A stretch of DNA of 64,000 nucleotides from Microbacterium aoyamense. Lineage in GTDB: Bacteria > Actinomycetota > Actinomycetes > Actinomycetales > Microbacteriaceae. Shown here piece after piece: positions 53,943-62,823 of the stretch; position 1 is the first letter of the stretch, and the number at the start of each line of letters is the position of its first letter. The translations under genes were made by a program, and so were the position numbers. The notes under the pieces are model-generated. The model was given only the letters and a program-made list of their open reading frames with translations. It ran no database searches and was not told the origin of the DNA. The DNA lies in contig NZ_JAKNUT010000006.1 of the NCBI RefSeq assembly GCF_023155855.1, positions 124,001 through 188,000 of the forward strand, read 5' to 3'.

Positions 53943-55019
53943 ATGTCGCACACCCTGCCCCTGCCCGATTTCACGCACGAGCGCGTGGAGGTGATCACGG
54001 GGCGGCGGAGCGGTCTGTTCATCGCCGTCGCGCTGCATTCCTCGGTGCTCGGCTCCGCCCTCGGCGGCGCACGGCTGTGGGCGTACCCGCAGTGGAGCGA
54101 CGGGCTCGGCGACGCCCTGCGCCTCTCGGCCGCGATGACCCTGAAGAACGCGGCCGCAGGCCTGGACGCGGGCGGCGGCAAGGCCGTCATCGCGCTCGAG
54201 CCCGGGACGGTGCTCGACGCCGAACGGCGGCGGGACGCGTTCCTCGACCTGGGCGACGCGGTCGAGTCGATGCACGGCCTCTACCGCACGGCTGAGGACG
54301 TGGGCTCGACCACCGAGGACATGCTGACCGTCAGCGAGCGGACGGACCACGTCGTCGGCCTGCCCGAAGCGGGCGGCGGTTCAGGCGAGCCCGCTGGTCC
54401 TACGAGCTTGGGTGTGTACGAGTCGCTGCGAGCGACGCTCGAGCGAGTGGCGGGCGTCGCGGATGTCGCGGGGCGGCGCGTCACGATCTCGGGTCTCGGC
54501 CAGGTCGGCAGCCGGCTCGCGGTGCGCCTGGCGGCCGAGGGAGCCATCCTCACCGTGACCGACGTGAACCCCGCGAAGCGCGACCTCGCGCGCGAGCTCG
54601 GCGCCGAATGGGCCCTCCCGGGCGAAGAGCACCTCATCCCGGCCGACGTCTTCGTGCCGGCGGGCATCGGCGGACTCCTCACGGACGACGTCATCGACGC
54701 GCTCGACGCCAGAGCGGTCTGCGGTCCGGCGAACAACCCGCTCGCCGCACGCGAGGGAGCCGACCGGCTCGCGGGGCGCGGCATCCTCTACGCCCCAGAT
54801 TTCGTCGTGAACGCCGGCGGCGTCATCTACCTCGACCTCGAGGCGAAGAAGCTCGGCAGCCGCGGCGAGATCATGGAGCGCGTCGCCGCGATCGGCGGCA
54901 CGGTGCGGCGCATCTTCGACGAGGCCGAGTCGCGCGGCGTGACCCCGCTCGCGGCAGCCGAGGGACTCGCGGCGGAACGTCTTGCGGCAGGCAGCAGGCA
55001 GCAGGTGCTGACGCACTGA
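53943..55019 (+). CDS. Glu/Leu/Phe/Val dehydrogenase-family enzyme
   Basis: 358 residues, the length of leucine/valine/phenylalanine dehydrogenases. The substrate-binding glycine-rich segment with catalytic Lys (LDAGGGKAVIAL) lies at about 75-87, a second one (ARLWAYPQWSDGLGDALRLSAAMTLKN, described in part) before it, and the NAD Rossmann motif GLGQVGSRLA at about 180-189. PANNPLA and YAPDFVVNAGGVIYLDLE are family blocks. It reversibly deaminates a branched or aromatic amino acid; the specific one is not known. AAGGAAG precedes ATG 53943. Confidence 0.85.
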   Translation: MSHTLPLPDFTHERVEVITGRRSGLFIAVALHSSVLGSALGGARLWAYPQWSDGLGDALRLSAAMTLKNAAAGLDAGGGKAVIALEPGTVLDAERRRDAFLDLGDAVESMHGLYRTAEDVGSTTEDMLTVSERTDHVVGLPEAGGGSGEPAGPTSLGVYESLRATLERVAGVADVAGRRVTISGLGQVGSRLAVRLAAEGAILTVTDVNPAKRDLARELGAEWALPGEEHLIPADVFVPAGIGGLLTDDVIDALDARAVCGPANNPLAAREGADRLAGRGILYAPDFVVNAGGVIYLDLEAKKLGSRGEIMERVAAIGGTVRRIFDEAESRGVTPLAAAEGLAAERLAAGSRQQVLTH

Positions 55020-55126
55020 CGTGGACGGGATGCCGGAGCACGGCATCCGTCGACGGCACCGCGGTGGCATGATGGACGCCATCGTCCCGGCGACGGAGCC
55101 GGGTGACGGCCGTCGAAGGAGACCCC

Positions 55127-56719
55127 GTGTTCCGCAGCCCTCTGCCCGATGTCGAGATCCCCGACGTCAGCGTCTACGACTACCTCTTCGGATCGCTCAC
55201 CGACGACGACCACGGGCGCGTCGCGCTGATCGATCCGGCGACCGGCGTCGAGACGACATACGGCGGCCTGCGCGCACAGGTTCTCGCGTTCGCCGGCGCG
55301 CTCGCGGCACGCGGCGTCGGCACCGAGACCGTGATCGGGCTCCTCTGCCCCAATGTGCCCGCGTTCGCGACGGTGTTCCACGGCGCGCTCCGCGCGGGGG
55401 CCACGGTCACGACGATCAACTCGCTCTACACGGCGGGCGAGATCGAGAAGCAGCTGCAGGACGCCGGGGCCACATGGTTCGTGACGGTCTCGCCGCTGCT
55501 GGCCCAGGCTTCGACGGCGGCTGAAGCTGTCGGCATCGCGCCCGAGCGGCTCATCGTGCTCGACGGCGCCGAGGGGCACCCCGATCTGCGGGGACTGCTC
55601 ACGGAAGGGTCGCCGGCGCCCGACGTGTCGTTCGATCCGGCGACGCACATCGCGGCCCTGCCGTACTCGTCGGGCACGACGGGCATCCCGAAGGGTGTCA
55701 TGCTCACGCACCGCAACCTCGTGGCGAACGTGCAGCAGTCGCGCGCGAACATCGATCTGCAGCCGAGCGACCGCGTGCTCGCGGTGCTGCCGTTCTTCCA
55801 CATCTACGGCCTCACGGTGCTGCTGAACCTCGCGTTGCGCCAGCGCGCGAGCCTCGTGACGATGCCGAAGTTCGACCTCGTCGAGTTCCTGACGAACATC
55901 CAGAACTTCGGGTGCACCTATCTGTTCATCGCGCCCCCGATCGCGGTCGCGCTCGCGAAGCATCCCGTCGTCGACCAGTTCGACATCTCGACCGTGCACT
56001 CCGTCTTCTCGGGGGCTGCGCCGCTCGACGGAGAGACGGCCGAGGTCGCCGGCCGGCGGATCAACGCGCGGGTCATGCAGGGATACGGCATGAGCGAGCT
56101 GTCGCCGGTGTCGCACGCGACGCCGCACGATCGCGACGCCGTTCCGCACTCGTCGGTCGGCACACTGCTGCCGAATCAGGAGTGCAAGCTCGTCGACACC
56201 GAGACGGGCGAAGAGATCACGTCATTCGGCGAGGGCGGCGTCACCGCGCCGGGTGAACTGTGGATCAAGGGCCCCAACGTCATGCTCGGGTATCTGAACA
56301 AGCCGGATGCGACGGCCGAGACGCTCGACGCCGACGGATTCCTGCACACCGGCGACATCGGCGTCCTTCACGAGAACGGCTACTACTCGATCGTGGATCG
56401 GGTGAAGGAGCTCATCAAGTACAAGGGCTACCAGATCGCCCCGGCCGAGCTCGAAGCGCTGCTGCTGTCGCATCCGAAGATCATGGATGCCGCCGTCATC
56501 GGCGTGCTCGATGAGGACAAACAGGAGATACCGAAGGCGTACGTCGTCGCGGCCCCCGAGTCGAGTCTGACCGAGGTCGACGTCATGGCTTTCGTAGCCG
56601 GCAGCGTCGCGCCGCACAAGAAGGTGCGCCGCGTCGAGTTCATCGACGTCATCCCCAAGTCGACGGCCGGCAAGATCCTGCGCAAGGACCTCCGGGCGCG
56701 CGAGGCCGCTGTCAGCTGA
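55127..56719 (+). CDS. Acyl-CoA synthetase of the 4-coumarate-CoA-ligase-like type
   Basis: 530 residues, ANL-superfamily: the P-loop LPYSSGTTGIPKGVMLTH (about 175-192), GYGMSELSPVSHA, HTGDIGVLHENGYYSIVDR and the C-terminal catalytic Lys in STAGKILRKDL. It forms acyl-CoA via an adenylate. GTG 55127 was chosen for AAGGAG 6 bases upstream; GTG 55103 is also in frame. No typical plant-like aromatic pocket check was made, so the acyl substrate is unknown. Confidence 0.86.
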   Translation: MFRSPLPDVEIPDVSVYDYLFGSLTDDDHGRVALIDPATGVETTYGGLRAQVLAFAGALAARGVGTETVIGLLCPNVPAFATVFHGALRAGATVTTINSLYTAGEIEKQLQDAGATWFVTVSPLLAQASTAAEAVGIAPERLIVLDGAEGHPDLRGLLTEGSPAPDVSFDPATHIAALPYSSGTTGIPKGVMLTHRNLVANVQQSRANIDLQPSDRVLAVLPFFHIYGLTVLLNLALRQRASLVTMPKFDLVEFLTNIQNFGCTYLFIAPPIAVALAKHPVVDQFDISTVHSVFSGAAPLDGETAEVAGRRINARVMQGYGMSELSPVSHATPHDRDAVPHSSVGTLLPNQECKLVDTETGEEITSFGEGGVTAPGELWIKGPNVMLGYLNKPDATAETLDADGFLHTGDIGVLHENGYYSIVDRVKELIKYKGYQIAPAELEALLLSHPKIMDAAVIGVLDEDKQEIPKAYVVAAPESSLTEVDVMAFVAGSVAPHKKVRRVEFIDVIPKSTAGKILRKDLRAREAAVS

Positions 56720-57085
56720 TCACGCGGGACTCTCGATCAGGTGCAGCTGCGTGCCGTCGGGATCGATGAGGAATCCGGCGCGCTGGCCCCACTCCCGCAG
56801 CGCGACGGGAACGAGGCGCGGGATGCCGGAATCCCGCTCGGGCACGCCGCTCGCGCGTACGGCGGCATAGAGGGCATCGAGGTCGACGACCCGCACGCTC
56901 GTCATGAACCAGCTCGCGTACGGATCGTGCTCGGGGGCGAGGAAGAACTCGAGCTCGATCCCGCCACGCGCGAGGATGAGCCACCCGCCATCGCGGAACC
57001 GCTCCTCGAATCCGAATCCCCGGTAGAACGCGACGGTGTCGTCGAACGACCGGGACGGCAGGTTGGGCACAGCACGGTCAGCCAT
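56720..57085 (-). CDS. VOC-family (bleomycin-resistance-like) protein
   Basis: 121 residues; one VOC domain pair with the start VPNLPSRSFDDTVAFYRGFGF and the end AGFLIDPDGTQLHLIES. The pattern and single-gene form resemble BRP/Sh ble-type antibiotic-binding proteins, and an enzyme role is equally possible. It converges on the acyl-CoA ligase gene with no gap. Confidence 0.84.
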   Translation of the reverse strand: MADRAVPNLPSRSFDDTVAFYRGFGFEERFRDGGWLILARGGIELEFFLAPEHDPYASWFMTSVRVVDLDALYAAVRASGVPERDSGIPRLVPVALREWGQRAGFLIDPDGTQLHLIESPA

Positions 57086-57195
57086 GATGCGAACCTACGT
57101 GGCATCGACGGTCAACGGAACCCGATGTGCAGCCGAACCATCGGACCAGGACGCACAGGCCGGAATGCCGGCGCGGAGCTCCCGGTCGGAGATGC

Positions 57196-57225
57196 CGAAA
57201 CGCCCCTCCGAAGAGGGGCGTTTCG
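57196..57225 (-). terminator. Terminator downstream of tRNA-Ala
   Basis: Perfect 13-bp stem CGAAACGCCCCTC / GAGGGGCGTTTCG (57196-57208 and 57213-57225) with a 4-base tetraloop, read as TTCG on the minus strand. Transcribed from the tRNA, the stem ends in GUUUCG, the short-U form seen in actinobacteria. It lies 10 bp beyond the tRNA 3-prime end. Confidence 0.85.
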
Positions 57226-57235
57226 TGATTCTCGG

Positions 57236-57308
57236 TGGACCTAAGGAGATTCGAACTCCTGACCTCCTCGATGCGAACGAGGCGCGCTACCAACTGCGCC
57301 ATAGGCCC
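57236..57308 (-). tRNA. tRNA-Ala (anticodon CGC)
   Basis: 73 nt folding into a normal cloverleaf: acceptor GGGCCTA/TAGGTCC with one G-T pair, D arm GCGC-AGTTGGTAGC-GCGC, anticodon arm CCTCG-TTCGCAT-CGAGG (anticodon CGC, reads GCG, the preferred Ala codon in this DNA) and T arm with GTTCGAATC. Discriminator base A; the CCA end is not encoded. Confidence 0.95.
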
Positions 57309-57385
57309 GTGAACCTCCGATACAGTATCACGCTTGACGGGTCTCCTCGAATCCTCACGGCTCCTACGGGGGGCAGGACGGGAGG

Positions 57386-58576
57386 ATGCAGTCCTCGCTC
57401 CGCTCCGTGTCCTCCGTCCGCAATGTGAGGCCCTGGGGAGGCGATGTCAGCGATCTGCGCATCGCTGCCGACGGCACCTGGGGCGCCGTCGAACCGGCGA
57501 GCGCAGCCGCGATCGCGCAGGGCGAGATCGACGGCCGCGGACGGCTCGCGCTCCCCGGTCTGCTCAACGTCCACGCGCACGTCGACAAGTCCTGGTGGGG
57601 CCACCCGTGGCAGTCCTACGGCGGTGCGGGCGGTACCGAGGGTCGCATCCGGCACGAGCGCGCCCGGCGCGACGAGCTCGGCATCCCGGGTCTCGACGTC
57701 ACCCGCAACGTGCTCGAGCAGTCCGTCCGCACGGGGACGACCGCCCTGCGGACGCACGTCGACGTCGACCCGGGCATCGGCCTGCGCGGCATCGAGGTCG
57801 TGCGCGAAGCCGTCGCCGAGTACGACGGCGCTCTGCACGCCGAGATCGTCGCGTTCCCGCAGGACGGCGTGCTCCGCCGCGACGGCGTGGTCGAACTCCT
57901 CCGCGCCGCGGCCGAAGCGGGCGTCGAGCACATCGGCGGGCTGGACCCGGCATCCATCGACCGCGACCCCGTCGGCCAGCTCGACGCGCTCTTCACCATC
58001 GCCGCCGACACGGGCGTCGGCGTCGACATCCATCTGCACGACTCCGCCGATCTGGGGGCGTTCCAGATCGAGCTCATCATCGAGCGGACGCAGCGCCACG
58101 GCCTCGAGGGTCGCGTCAACGTCGCGCACGGGTTCGCGATCGCCGAGGTCTCCCCCGCCCGTCGCCAGGATCTCCTCCAGGCGATGGGCGGCCTGGACAT
58201 CAGCATGACGACGGTCGCGCCGCTGCGCCTGCCGCAGCTGCCCCTGAAGGAGATGGATGCCGCGGCCGTCCGCTTCGGCTTCGGCACCGACGGCATCCGC
58301 GATCTGTGGAGCCCCTACGGCACGGGCGATCTGCTCGGCATCGCATGGCAGTACGCGCGCTCGTCGGGCATCGTGCGCGACGAGGACCTCTTCCGGGTCG
58401 CCGAGCTGGCGTCGAGCGCCGCGGCATCCTTCGTCGGCAGACAGGCACACGACCTCGTCGCGGGAGCGCCCGCGGACCTCGTGCTCCTCGACGCGGAGAA
58501 CCCGATGGACGCGATCGTGCGCACGCCGCCGCGTGAACTCGTGCTCGGCCGCGGCCGTGTGCTCTGGGAGAGCTGA
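57386..58576 (+). CDS. Cytosine-deaminase-like amidohydrolase
   Basis: 396 residues, amidohydrolase superfamily: NVHAHVDKSWWG supplies the HxH metal pair and the cytosine-deaminase-like DK; DIHLHDSADLG and NVAHGFA the further His ligands, and GFGTDGIRDLWSPYG the Asp. This motif order fits the CodA-like branch that deaminates pyrimidines or related rings. Starts at ATG 57386, close to the tRNA start on the other strand. No transporter or pyrimidine gene is adjacent. Confidence 0.84.
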   Translation: MQSSLRSVSSVRNVRPWGGDVSDLRIAADGTWGAVEPASAAAIAQGEIDGRGRLALPGLLNVHAHVDKSWWGHPWQSYGGAGGTEGRIRHERARRDELGIPGLDVTRNVLEQSVRTGTTALRTHVDVDPGIGLRGIEVVREAVAEYDGALHAEIVAFPQDGVLRRDGVVELLRAAAEAGVEHIGGLDPASIDRDPVGQLDALFTIAADTGVGVDIHLHDSADLGAFQIELIIERTQRHGLEGRVNVAHGFAIAEVSPARRQDLLQAMGGLDISMTTVAPLRLPQLPLKEMDAAAVRFGFGTDGIRDLWSPYGTGDLLGIAWQYARSSGIVRDEDLFRVAELASSAAASFVGRQAHDLVAGAPADLVLLDAENPMDAIVRTPPRELVLGRGRVLWES

Positions 58577-58606
58577 CAGTCACGGTCCCGACGGGCGCGT
58601 GTGCTC

Positions 58607-58711
58607 CGATCTCGGCGTCGTCGACGAAGACGGAGTGAGAGCTACTCGCCCGACGCCCGCCGCGCGAGCAGGTCGCGCACGTGCGCCTCGATCTCGGCGT
58701 CGTCGACGAAG
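58607..58711. repeat. 23-bp direct repeat: partial copy of a gene's 3-prime end
   Basis: CGATCTCGGCGTCGTCGACG with AAG following occurs at 58607-58629 (downstream of the stop) and at 58689-58711 (inside the gene, encoding FVDDAEIE). The similarity extends further with mismatches in the next six codons. The downstream copy is non-coding remains of a small duplication. Confidence 0.7.
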
Positions 58712-59508
58712 CCCATGCGGGCGAACTCGCGTGCGGGGCGCGCCGTGTCGATCGACGGCGGCCGCTGGGCCTCCGCGCGCTCGCGCATCGCTTCTTCCAC
58801 CGCTGCCTGGCGAAGCGCCTCGCGCGCCTCTTCGGCGTCGAGCAGCGCTGCCGCGCGCGACCCCGACGACGCCGTGAGGGGCTTCGGCAGCTCGCGAGGG
58901 GACCAGGCGCGTGGCGCGTCGCCCACGGCGAGATCCTGCACCGTGGCGACGGGACGCGGCTCGGCCGAGGCCTGACGCACGACCGCACGCGCTCCGACGC
59001 GCGACATGCGGTGAAGGAGGAGTCCGCACACGGCGGCGCCTGCTGCACCCGCCCACAGGAGAACCTGCGATCCTGTCGCGACGACCTGCCAGCCTCCCCA
59101 GACCGCGATGCCCACGCCGACGAGGCCCAGAATCGTGACCGTGATCCGCAGTCGGCGTCGCGCACGGGCGCGCTGCGCCTGCGGAGTCGCCCGGGCCGCG
59201 GCGCGTTCGTCACGGGCGCGCTCCAGATCGACGCGGGCGTCTTCGAGCGCCGCGTACTCGCGCTCGGCCATCGCCCGGCGCGCGAGCTTCTGCTGCGCGA
59301 GCGCCGTGCGCGCGGTCAGCTCGAGGCGCACCTCGTCGGGAGTCTCGCTCGTCTCGGCGAGCACCCGCAGCGCCTGATTGAGGCGCACGGCGTTGCGCTC
59401 CGATGCGTCGTATTGCCGACGGCTGTGCCAGGAGGGAAGGAGGTACACGAGCCACAGGAGCACGGCGACGAGAACGATGACTCCCCCGCCCAGTACCTGC
59501 CCACCCAT
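58642..59508 (-). CDS. Hypothetical membrane protein with coiled-coil-like middle
   Basis: 288 residues. N-terminal transmembrane segment (GGGVIVLVAVLLWLVYLLP), then SWHSRRQYDASERNAVRLNQALRVLAE, a charged helical stretch rich in Ala/Arg/Glu, two further hydrophobic segments (VTILGLVGVGIAVWGGW; VLLWAGAAGAAVCGLLL) and a soluble C-terminal with EEAREALRQAAVEEAMRERAEA helices. It is a conserved microbacterial type of unknown function. ATG 59508 was chosen; GTG 59517 is also in frame. Confidence 0.75.
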   Translation of the reverse strand: MGGQVLGGGVIVLVAVLLWLVYLLPSWHSRRQYDASERNAVRLNQALRVLAETSETPDEVRLELTARTALAQQKLARRAMAEREYAALEDARVDLERARDERAAARATPQAQRARARRRLRITVTILGLVGVGIAVWGGWQVVATGSQVLLWAGAAGAAVCGLLLHRMSRVGARAVVRQASAEPRPVATVQDLAVGDAPRAWSPRELPKPLTASSGSRAAALLDAEEAREALRQAAVEEAMRERAEAQRPPSIDTARPAREFARMGFVDDAEIEAHVRDLLARRASGE

Positions 59509-59588
59509 GGCGTCCACGGTAGGCGACGGGATGCGGCGACCCCGGCATCCCGTCGCGTGTCCTTCAACCTCGCGTCAAAGGTTAACCT

Positions 59589-60218
59589 TCACGCGTGCAG
59601 GCGGTCGGTGGGCGGCACGGTCGCGGCATCCTGCGGCGCACGGCCCGCGACCCACCGCTGCAGGACGCCCTCGGGAACCTCTTCCCGCACGAGGGCGAAC
59701 GCGTAGTGGTCTCGCCAGTCGCCGTCGATGTGGATGTAGCGGCGACGCAGCCCCTCGTAGCGGAAGCCGAGCTTCTCCACGACGCGGATGCTCGCGGCGT
59801 TCTCGGGGCGGATGCAGATCTCCATGCGGTGCAGGCGCAGCTCCGAGAAGCACACGTCGGTCGCGAGCGCGACCGACGTGGGGGTGATGTTGCGCCCGGC
59901 GTAGCGCTCGCTCACCCAGTACCCGATCGTCGCGGAGGCGAGGGACCCGCGCGCGATTCCCCAGACGTTGAGCTGTCCCGCGATGTCGCCGTCGTACTCC
60001 ATGACGAAGGGAACACCCGCGCCGTCGCGATACTGCTGCAGCAGGCGGCGCACTCCGAGTCGCATGTCGAACGAGACCGGACCGTCGGGGCTCGTGGCCT
60101 CCCACGGCCGAAGCCATCCGCGATTCGAAAGGAGCTCCTGCTGCAGCACGCGCGCGTCGCGCTGCTTCACAAGTCGGATCGAGACCGGACCATGGCGCCG
60201 CGGAGTGCTGAGCTCCAT
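59589..60218 (-). CDS. GNAT N-acetyltransferase (RimJ/RimL type)
   Basis: 209 residues. IGYWVSERYAGRNITPTSVALATD contains the acetyl-CoA pyrophosphate-binding QxxGxG-like region in RimJ form, then HRMEICIRPENAASIRVVEKLGFRYEG (the NxxSxxxxEKxGF motif). It acetylates a protein N-terminus or small molecule. ATG 60218 follows GAGGGGGACGG. It lies 25 bp downstream of galU on the same strand. Confidence 0.87.
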   Translation of the reverse strand: MELSTPRRHGPVSIRLVKQRDARVLQQELLSNRGWLRPWEATSPDGPVSFDMRLGVRRLLQQYRDGAGVPFVMEYDGDIAGQLNVWGIARGSLASATIGYWVSERYAGRNITPTSVALATDVCFSELRLHRMEICIRPENAASIRVVEKLGFRYEGLRRRYIHIDGDWRDHYAFALVREEVPEGVLQRWVAGRAPQDAATVPPTDRLHA

Positions 60219-60243
60219 CCGTCCCCCTCGTGCCGAGCGGCGA

Positions 60244-61131
60244 TCAGAGGTTCGCCGCGAACTCCTTGAACCAGGGTCGCAGGTCTGGACCGAGATCGTC
60301 GCGATCCGCCGCCAGTTGCACGATGGCCTTGATGTAGTCCACCCTATCGCCGGTGTCGTAGCGGCGACCGCGGAACACGACGCCGTACACGCCGGGGCCA
60401 TCGGGATCCGCCGCGAGCTCCTGCAGGGCGTCCGTGAGCTGGATCTCGCCGCCCTTGCCCGGCTCGGTGCGCTCGAGGATGTCGAACACCGACGGCGCGA
60501 GCACGTAGCGCCCGATCACGGCGAGATTCGACGGCGCGTCCTCTTTGTTGGGCTTCTCGACGAGACCCGTGACCCTGACGATGTCGTCGCGATCGGTGGC
60601 CTCGGCCGCAGCGACGCCGTAGAGCTGGATGTGGTCGGGATCGACCTCCATGAGAGCGACGATGGCCGCGCCCGTGCGCTCGTGCTCGGCGATCATCGTC
60701 GTGAGCAGCTCATCGCGATCGTCGATGAGGTCGTCGCCGAGCATGACGGCGAACGAGGATTCGCCCACATGTGCCTTGGCGCGAAGAACGGCGTGGCCGA
60801 GTCCCTTGGGCTCGCCCTGGCGGACGAAGTGGATGTCGGCGAGATCGCTCGACTCCAGAACGCGGTGCAGGCGCTCGTAGTCGCCCTTGTCCTTCAGCTT
60901 CACCTCGAGCTCCGGCACCGAGTCGAAGTGATTCGAGATCGCGTTCTTGTTGCGACCGATGATGACGAGGATGTCGTCGATCCCCGCGGCCGCCGCCTCT
61001 TCCACGACGTACTGGATCGCCGGCTTGTCGACGACCGGCAGCATCTCCTTGGGCATCGCCTTCGTAGCGGGCAGGAATCGTGTGCCGAGGCCAGCGGCAG
61101 GGATGACGGCCTTGAAGGGCTTATGCGGCAT
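60244..61131 (-). CDS. galU: UTP-glucose-1-phosphate uridylyltransferase
   Basis: 295 residues: the nucleotidyl-transferase start AVIPAAGLGTRFLPATKAMPKEMLP (residues 8-32, described in part), VMLGDDLI with the metal Asp, RVTGLVEKPN and GGEIQLTDALQEL are GalU hallmarks. It makes UDP-glucose for envelope polysaccharides. ATG 61131 fits the family. Divergent from the cyclo-ligase gene. Confidence 0.94.
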   Translation of the reverse strand: MPHKPFKAVIPAAGLGTRFLPATKAMPKEMLPVVDKPAIQYVVEEAAAAGIDDILVIIGRNKNAISNHFDSVPELEVKLKDKGDYERLHRVLESSDLADIHFVRQGEPKGLGHAVLRAKAHVGESSFAVMLGDDLIDDRDELLTTMIAEHERTGAAIVALMEVDPDHIQLYGVAAAEATDRDDIVRVTGLVEKPNKEDAPSNLAVIGRYVLAPSVFDILERTEPGKGGEIQLTDALQELAADPDGPGVYGVVFRGRRYDTGDRVDYIKAIVQLAADRDDLGPDLRPWFKEFAANL

Positions 61132-61214
61132 GCCGAGAACTCTACCGTCACCAGGACTCCACCTGCTGTCCACCGTTCGGCGGTCTGCTGGTCGCACGCA
61201 CCTACAATCGACTC

Positions 61215-61811
61215 ATGCCGAACTCCGTCCACGACGAGAAGCGCGCGCTGCGCGCGGATCTTCGCGAGCGACGACAGCTGCTGTCGGAGAGCGCGCGGGA
61301 TGCCGCGGCCACCGGCATCCGCGAGCAGCTCGACGCCTTGGTCGATCGCCTCGGCGTCACGTCGATGTCGTGCTACCTGTCGACGACGACCGAACCGGGC
61401 ACGCACGAGTTCGTCGAGCTGGCCGTTGCCCGCGGCATCCGGGTCCTCCTTCCCATCACGCGTGCGGACGGTCTTCTGGACTGGGCGGTCGCGACCCCGG
61501 ACGGCGACATCGCGGAGGGGCTCTTCGGCTTGCCCGAACCGGTCGGCGAAGTCCTCGGGCCCATCGCCGTGAACGACGTCGATGTGCTCGTGATCCCCGC
61601 CGCCGCGGTCGGCCGGGACGGCATGCGGCTCGGCTGGGGACGCGGGTACTTCGACAAGACGCTGGGCTCGATGGAGAAGTGCCCGCCCGTCTACGCCGTC
61701 GTCTTCGACTCCGAAGTCCTCGACGACATCCCCTCCGACGAACGGGACGAACCTGTAACGGGCGTCGTGACGCCGACCCGCACTCTGACCCTTTCGCCCT
61801 CGCGGCGCTGA
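61215..61811 (+). CDS. 5-formyltetrahydrofolate cyclo-ligase
   Basis: 198 residues. RALRADLRERRQLL at the start, the ATP-binding loop RLGWGRGYFDKTL near residues 138-150 and PVYAVVFDSE-like end are family signatures. It converts 5-formyl-THF to 5,10-methenyl-THF with ATP. First of three plus-strand genes with FmdB-like and mscL. Confidence 0.92.
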   Translation: MPNSVHDEKRALRADLRERRQLLSESARDAAATGIREQLDALVDRLGVTSMSCYLSTTTEPGTHEFVELAVARGIRVLLPITRADGLLDWAVATPDGDIAEGLFGLPEPVGEVLGPIAVNDVDVLVIPAAAVGRDGMRLGWGRGYFDKTLGSMEKCPPVYAVVFDSEVLDDIPSDERDEPVTGVVTPTRTLTLSPSRR

Positions 61812-61827
61812 ACCGACACGAGAGTCC

Positions 61828-62130
61828 ATGCCTACCTACGCCTACGCCTGCAAACAGTGCGGCCACCGTTTCGACGCCGTCCAGTCCTTCGCCGATGCGG
61901 CGCTCACCGAGTGCCCCGAGTGCGGCGGACCGCTGCGCAAGGAGTACGGCTCGATCGGGGTCACCTTCAACGGATCGGGCTTCTACCGCACCGATTCGCG
62001 CGCCAAGACGTCATCCTCCGACACGTCGAGCTCGTCGTCCGGATCGTCGTCCTCGGGTGGCAGCGACTCGTCTTCTTCGACATCATCGAAGTCGGAGGCG
62101 AAGGCCTCCCCCGCACCAGCGGGTTCGTAA
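61828..62130 (+). CDS. FmdB-family zinc-ribbon protein
   Basis: 100 residues. MPTYAYACKQCGHRFDAVQS and TECPECGGPLRKEYG give the CxxC...CxxC zinc ribbon, followed by a Ser-rich low-complexity tail. FmdB-type proteins are small putative regulators. It lies 16 bp after the cyclo-ligase gene, 31 bp before mscL. Confidence 0.9.
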   Translation: MPTYAYACKQCGHRFDAVQSFADAALTECPECGGPLRKEYGSIGVTFNGSGFYRTDSRAKTSSSDTSSSSSGSSSSGGSDSSSSTSSKSEAKASPAPAGS

Positions 62131-62161
62131 CCGGCGCACGCGCGCCGTGAGGGGGCAGCAC

Positions 62162-62614
62162 ATGATCCAGGGTTTCAAGGAGTTCATCACACGCGGAAAC
62201 GTCATCGACCTCGCCGTCGCGGTGGTCATCGGCGCAGCGTTCACAGCGGTCGTCAACGCGATCGTCGCGGGACTCATCAATCCGCTCATCGCACTCGTCT
62301 TCAAGGCCGACAGCCTCGACCAGGTCGGCCCGACCATCACCGGCCTGCAGGGCCAGGAGGTCTTCTTCCCCCTCGGCGCGATCGTCGGAGCCATCATCAG
62401 CTTCCTCGCCGTGGCCGTCGTGGTCTACTTCGTGTTCGTCTTCCCCATGAACAAGTTCAAGGAGCGTGCGGCAGCGCGCGCGGGCGTCGCTGAAGAGGCA
62501 CCGGCAGGACCCACGGACGTCGAGCTGCTCACGCAGATCCGCGACCTGCTCGAGCGTCAGACGGGCGTATCCGTCTCGACGACTCCCCCGGCCGGCGACG
62601 CACCCAAGGCCTAG
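62162..62614 (+). CDS. mscL: Large-conductance mechanosensitive channel
   Basis: 150 residues. The N-terminus MIQGFKEFITRGNVIDLAVA and following VVIGAAFTAVVNAIVAGLINPLI form TM1 with the pore constriction region; TM2 is FFPLGAIVGAIISFLAVAVVVYFVF, and the C-terminal helix PTDVELLTQIRDLLE is normal. It opens on membrane tension to save cells from osmotic downshock. GAGGGGG precedes ATG 62162. The stop codon is in a tandem 17-bp duplication. Confidence 0.95.
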   Translation: MIQGFKEFITRGNVIDLAVAVVIGAAFTAVVNAIVAGLINPLIALVFKADSLDQVGPTITGLQGQEVFFPLGAIVGAIISFLAVAVVVYFVFVFPMNKFKERAAARAGVAEEAPAGPTDVELLTQIRDLLERQTGVSVSTTPPAGDAPKA

Positions 62615-62643
62615 GACGAACGATCACCTAGGACGAACGATCA
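62610..62643. repeat. 17-bp tandem duplication over the mscL stop codon
   Basis: CCTAGGACGAACGATCA occurs twice without a gap (62610-62626, 62627-62643). The first copy holds the mscL TAG and the second copy holds the TGA of the convergent small gene (read on the minus strand). Such short exact duplications are unstable and can vary between strains. Confidence 0.85.
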
Positions 62644-62823
62644 ATAGTGCGGCGGGACGTCCTGCCGCATGCGGTCGTCATTGGGGCCACCCGACGGGGG
62701 GTCGGATGCCGCGGCATCCGACTCCTCGACGGGCTCGGCCGTCGTGCCCGGCGCCGGGGTGAGCTTCACCCGACGCGAGCCGGGCACGTGCACGACCTTC
62801 TGACGCTCGGGATCAGTCGACAT
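62641..62823 (-). CDS. Small conserved hypothetical protein
   Basis: 60 residues, MSTDPERQKVVHVPGSRRVK at the start, then Pro/Ala/Ser/Asp-rich with no hydrophobic segment and a DDRMRQDVPPHY end. The start at 62823 overlaps the helicase stop by 11 bp. Length, position and charge suggest a real small gene co-translated with the helicase; function unknown. Confidence 0.6.
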   Translation of the reverse strand: MSTDPERQKVVHVPGSRRVKLTPAPGTTAEPVEESDAAASDPPSGGPNDDRMRQDVPPHY

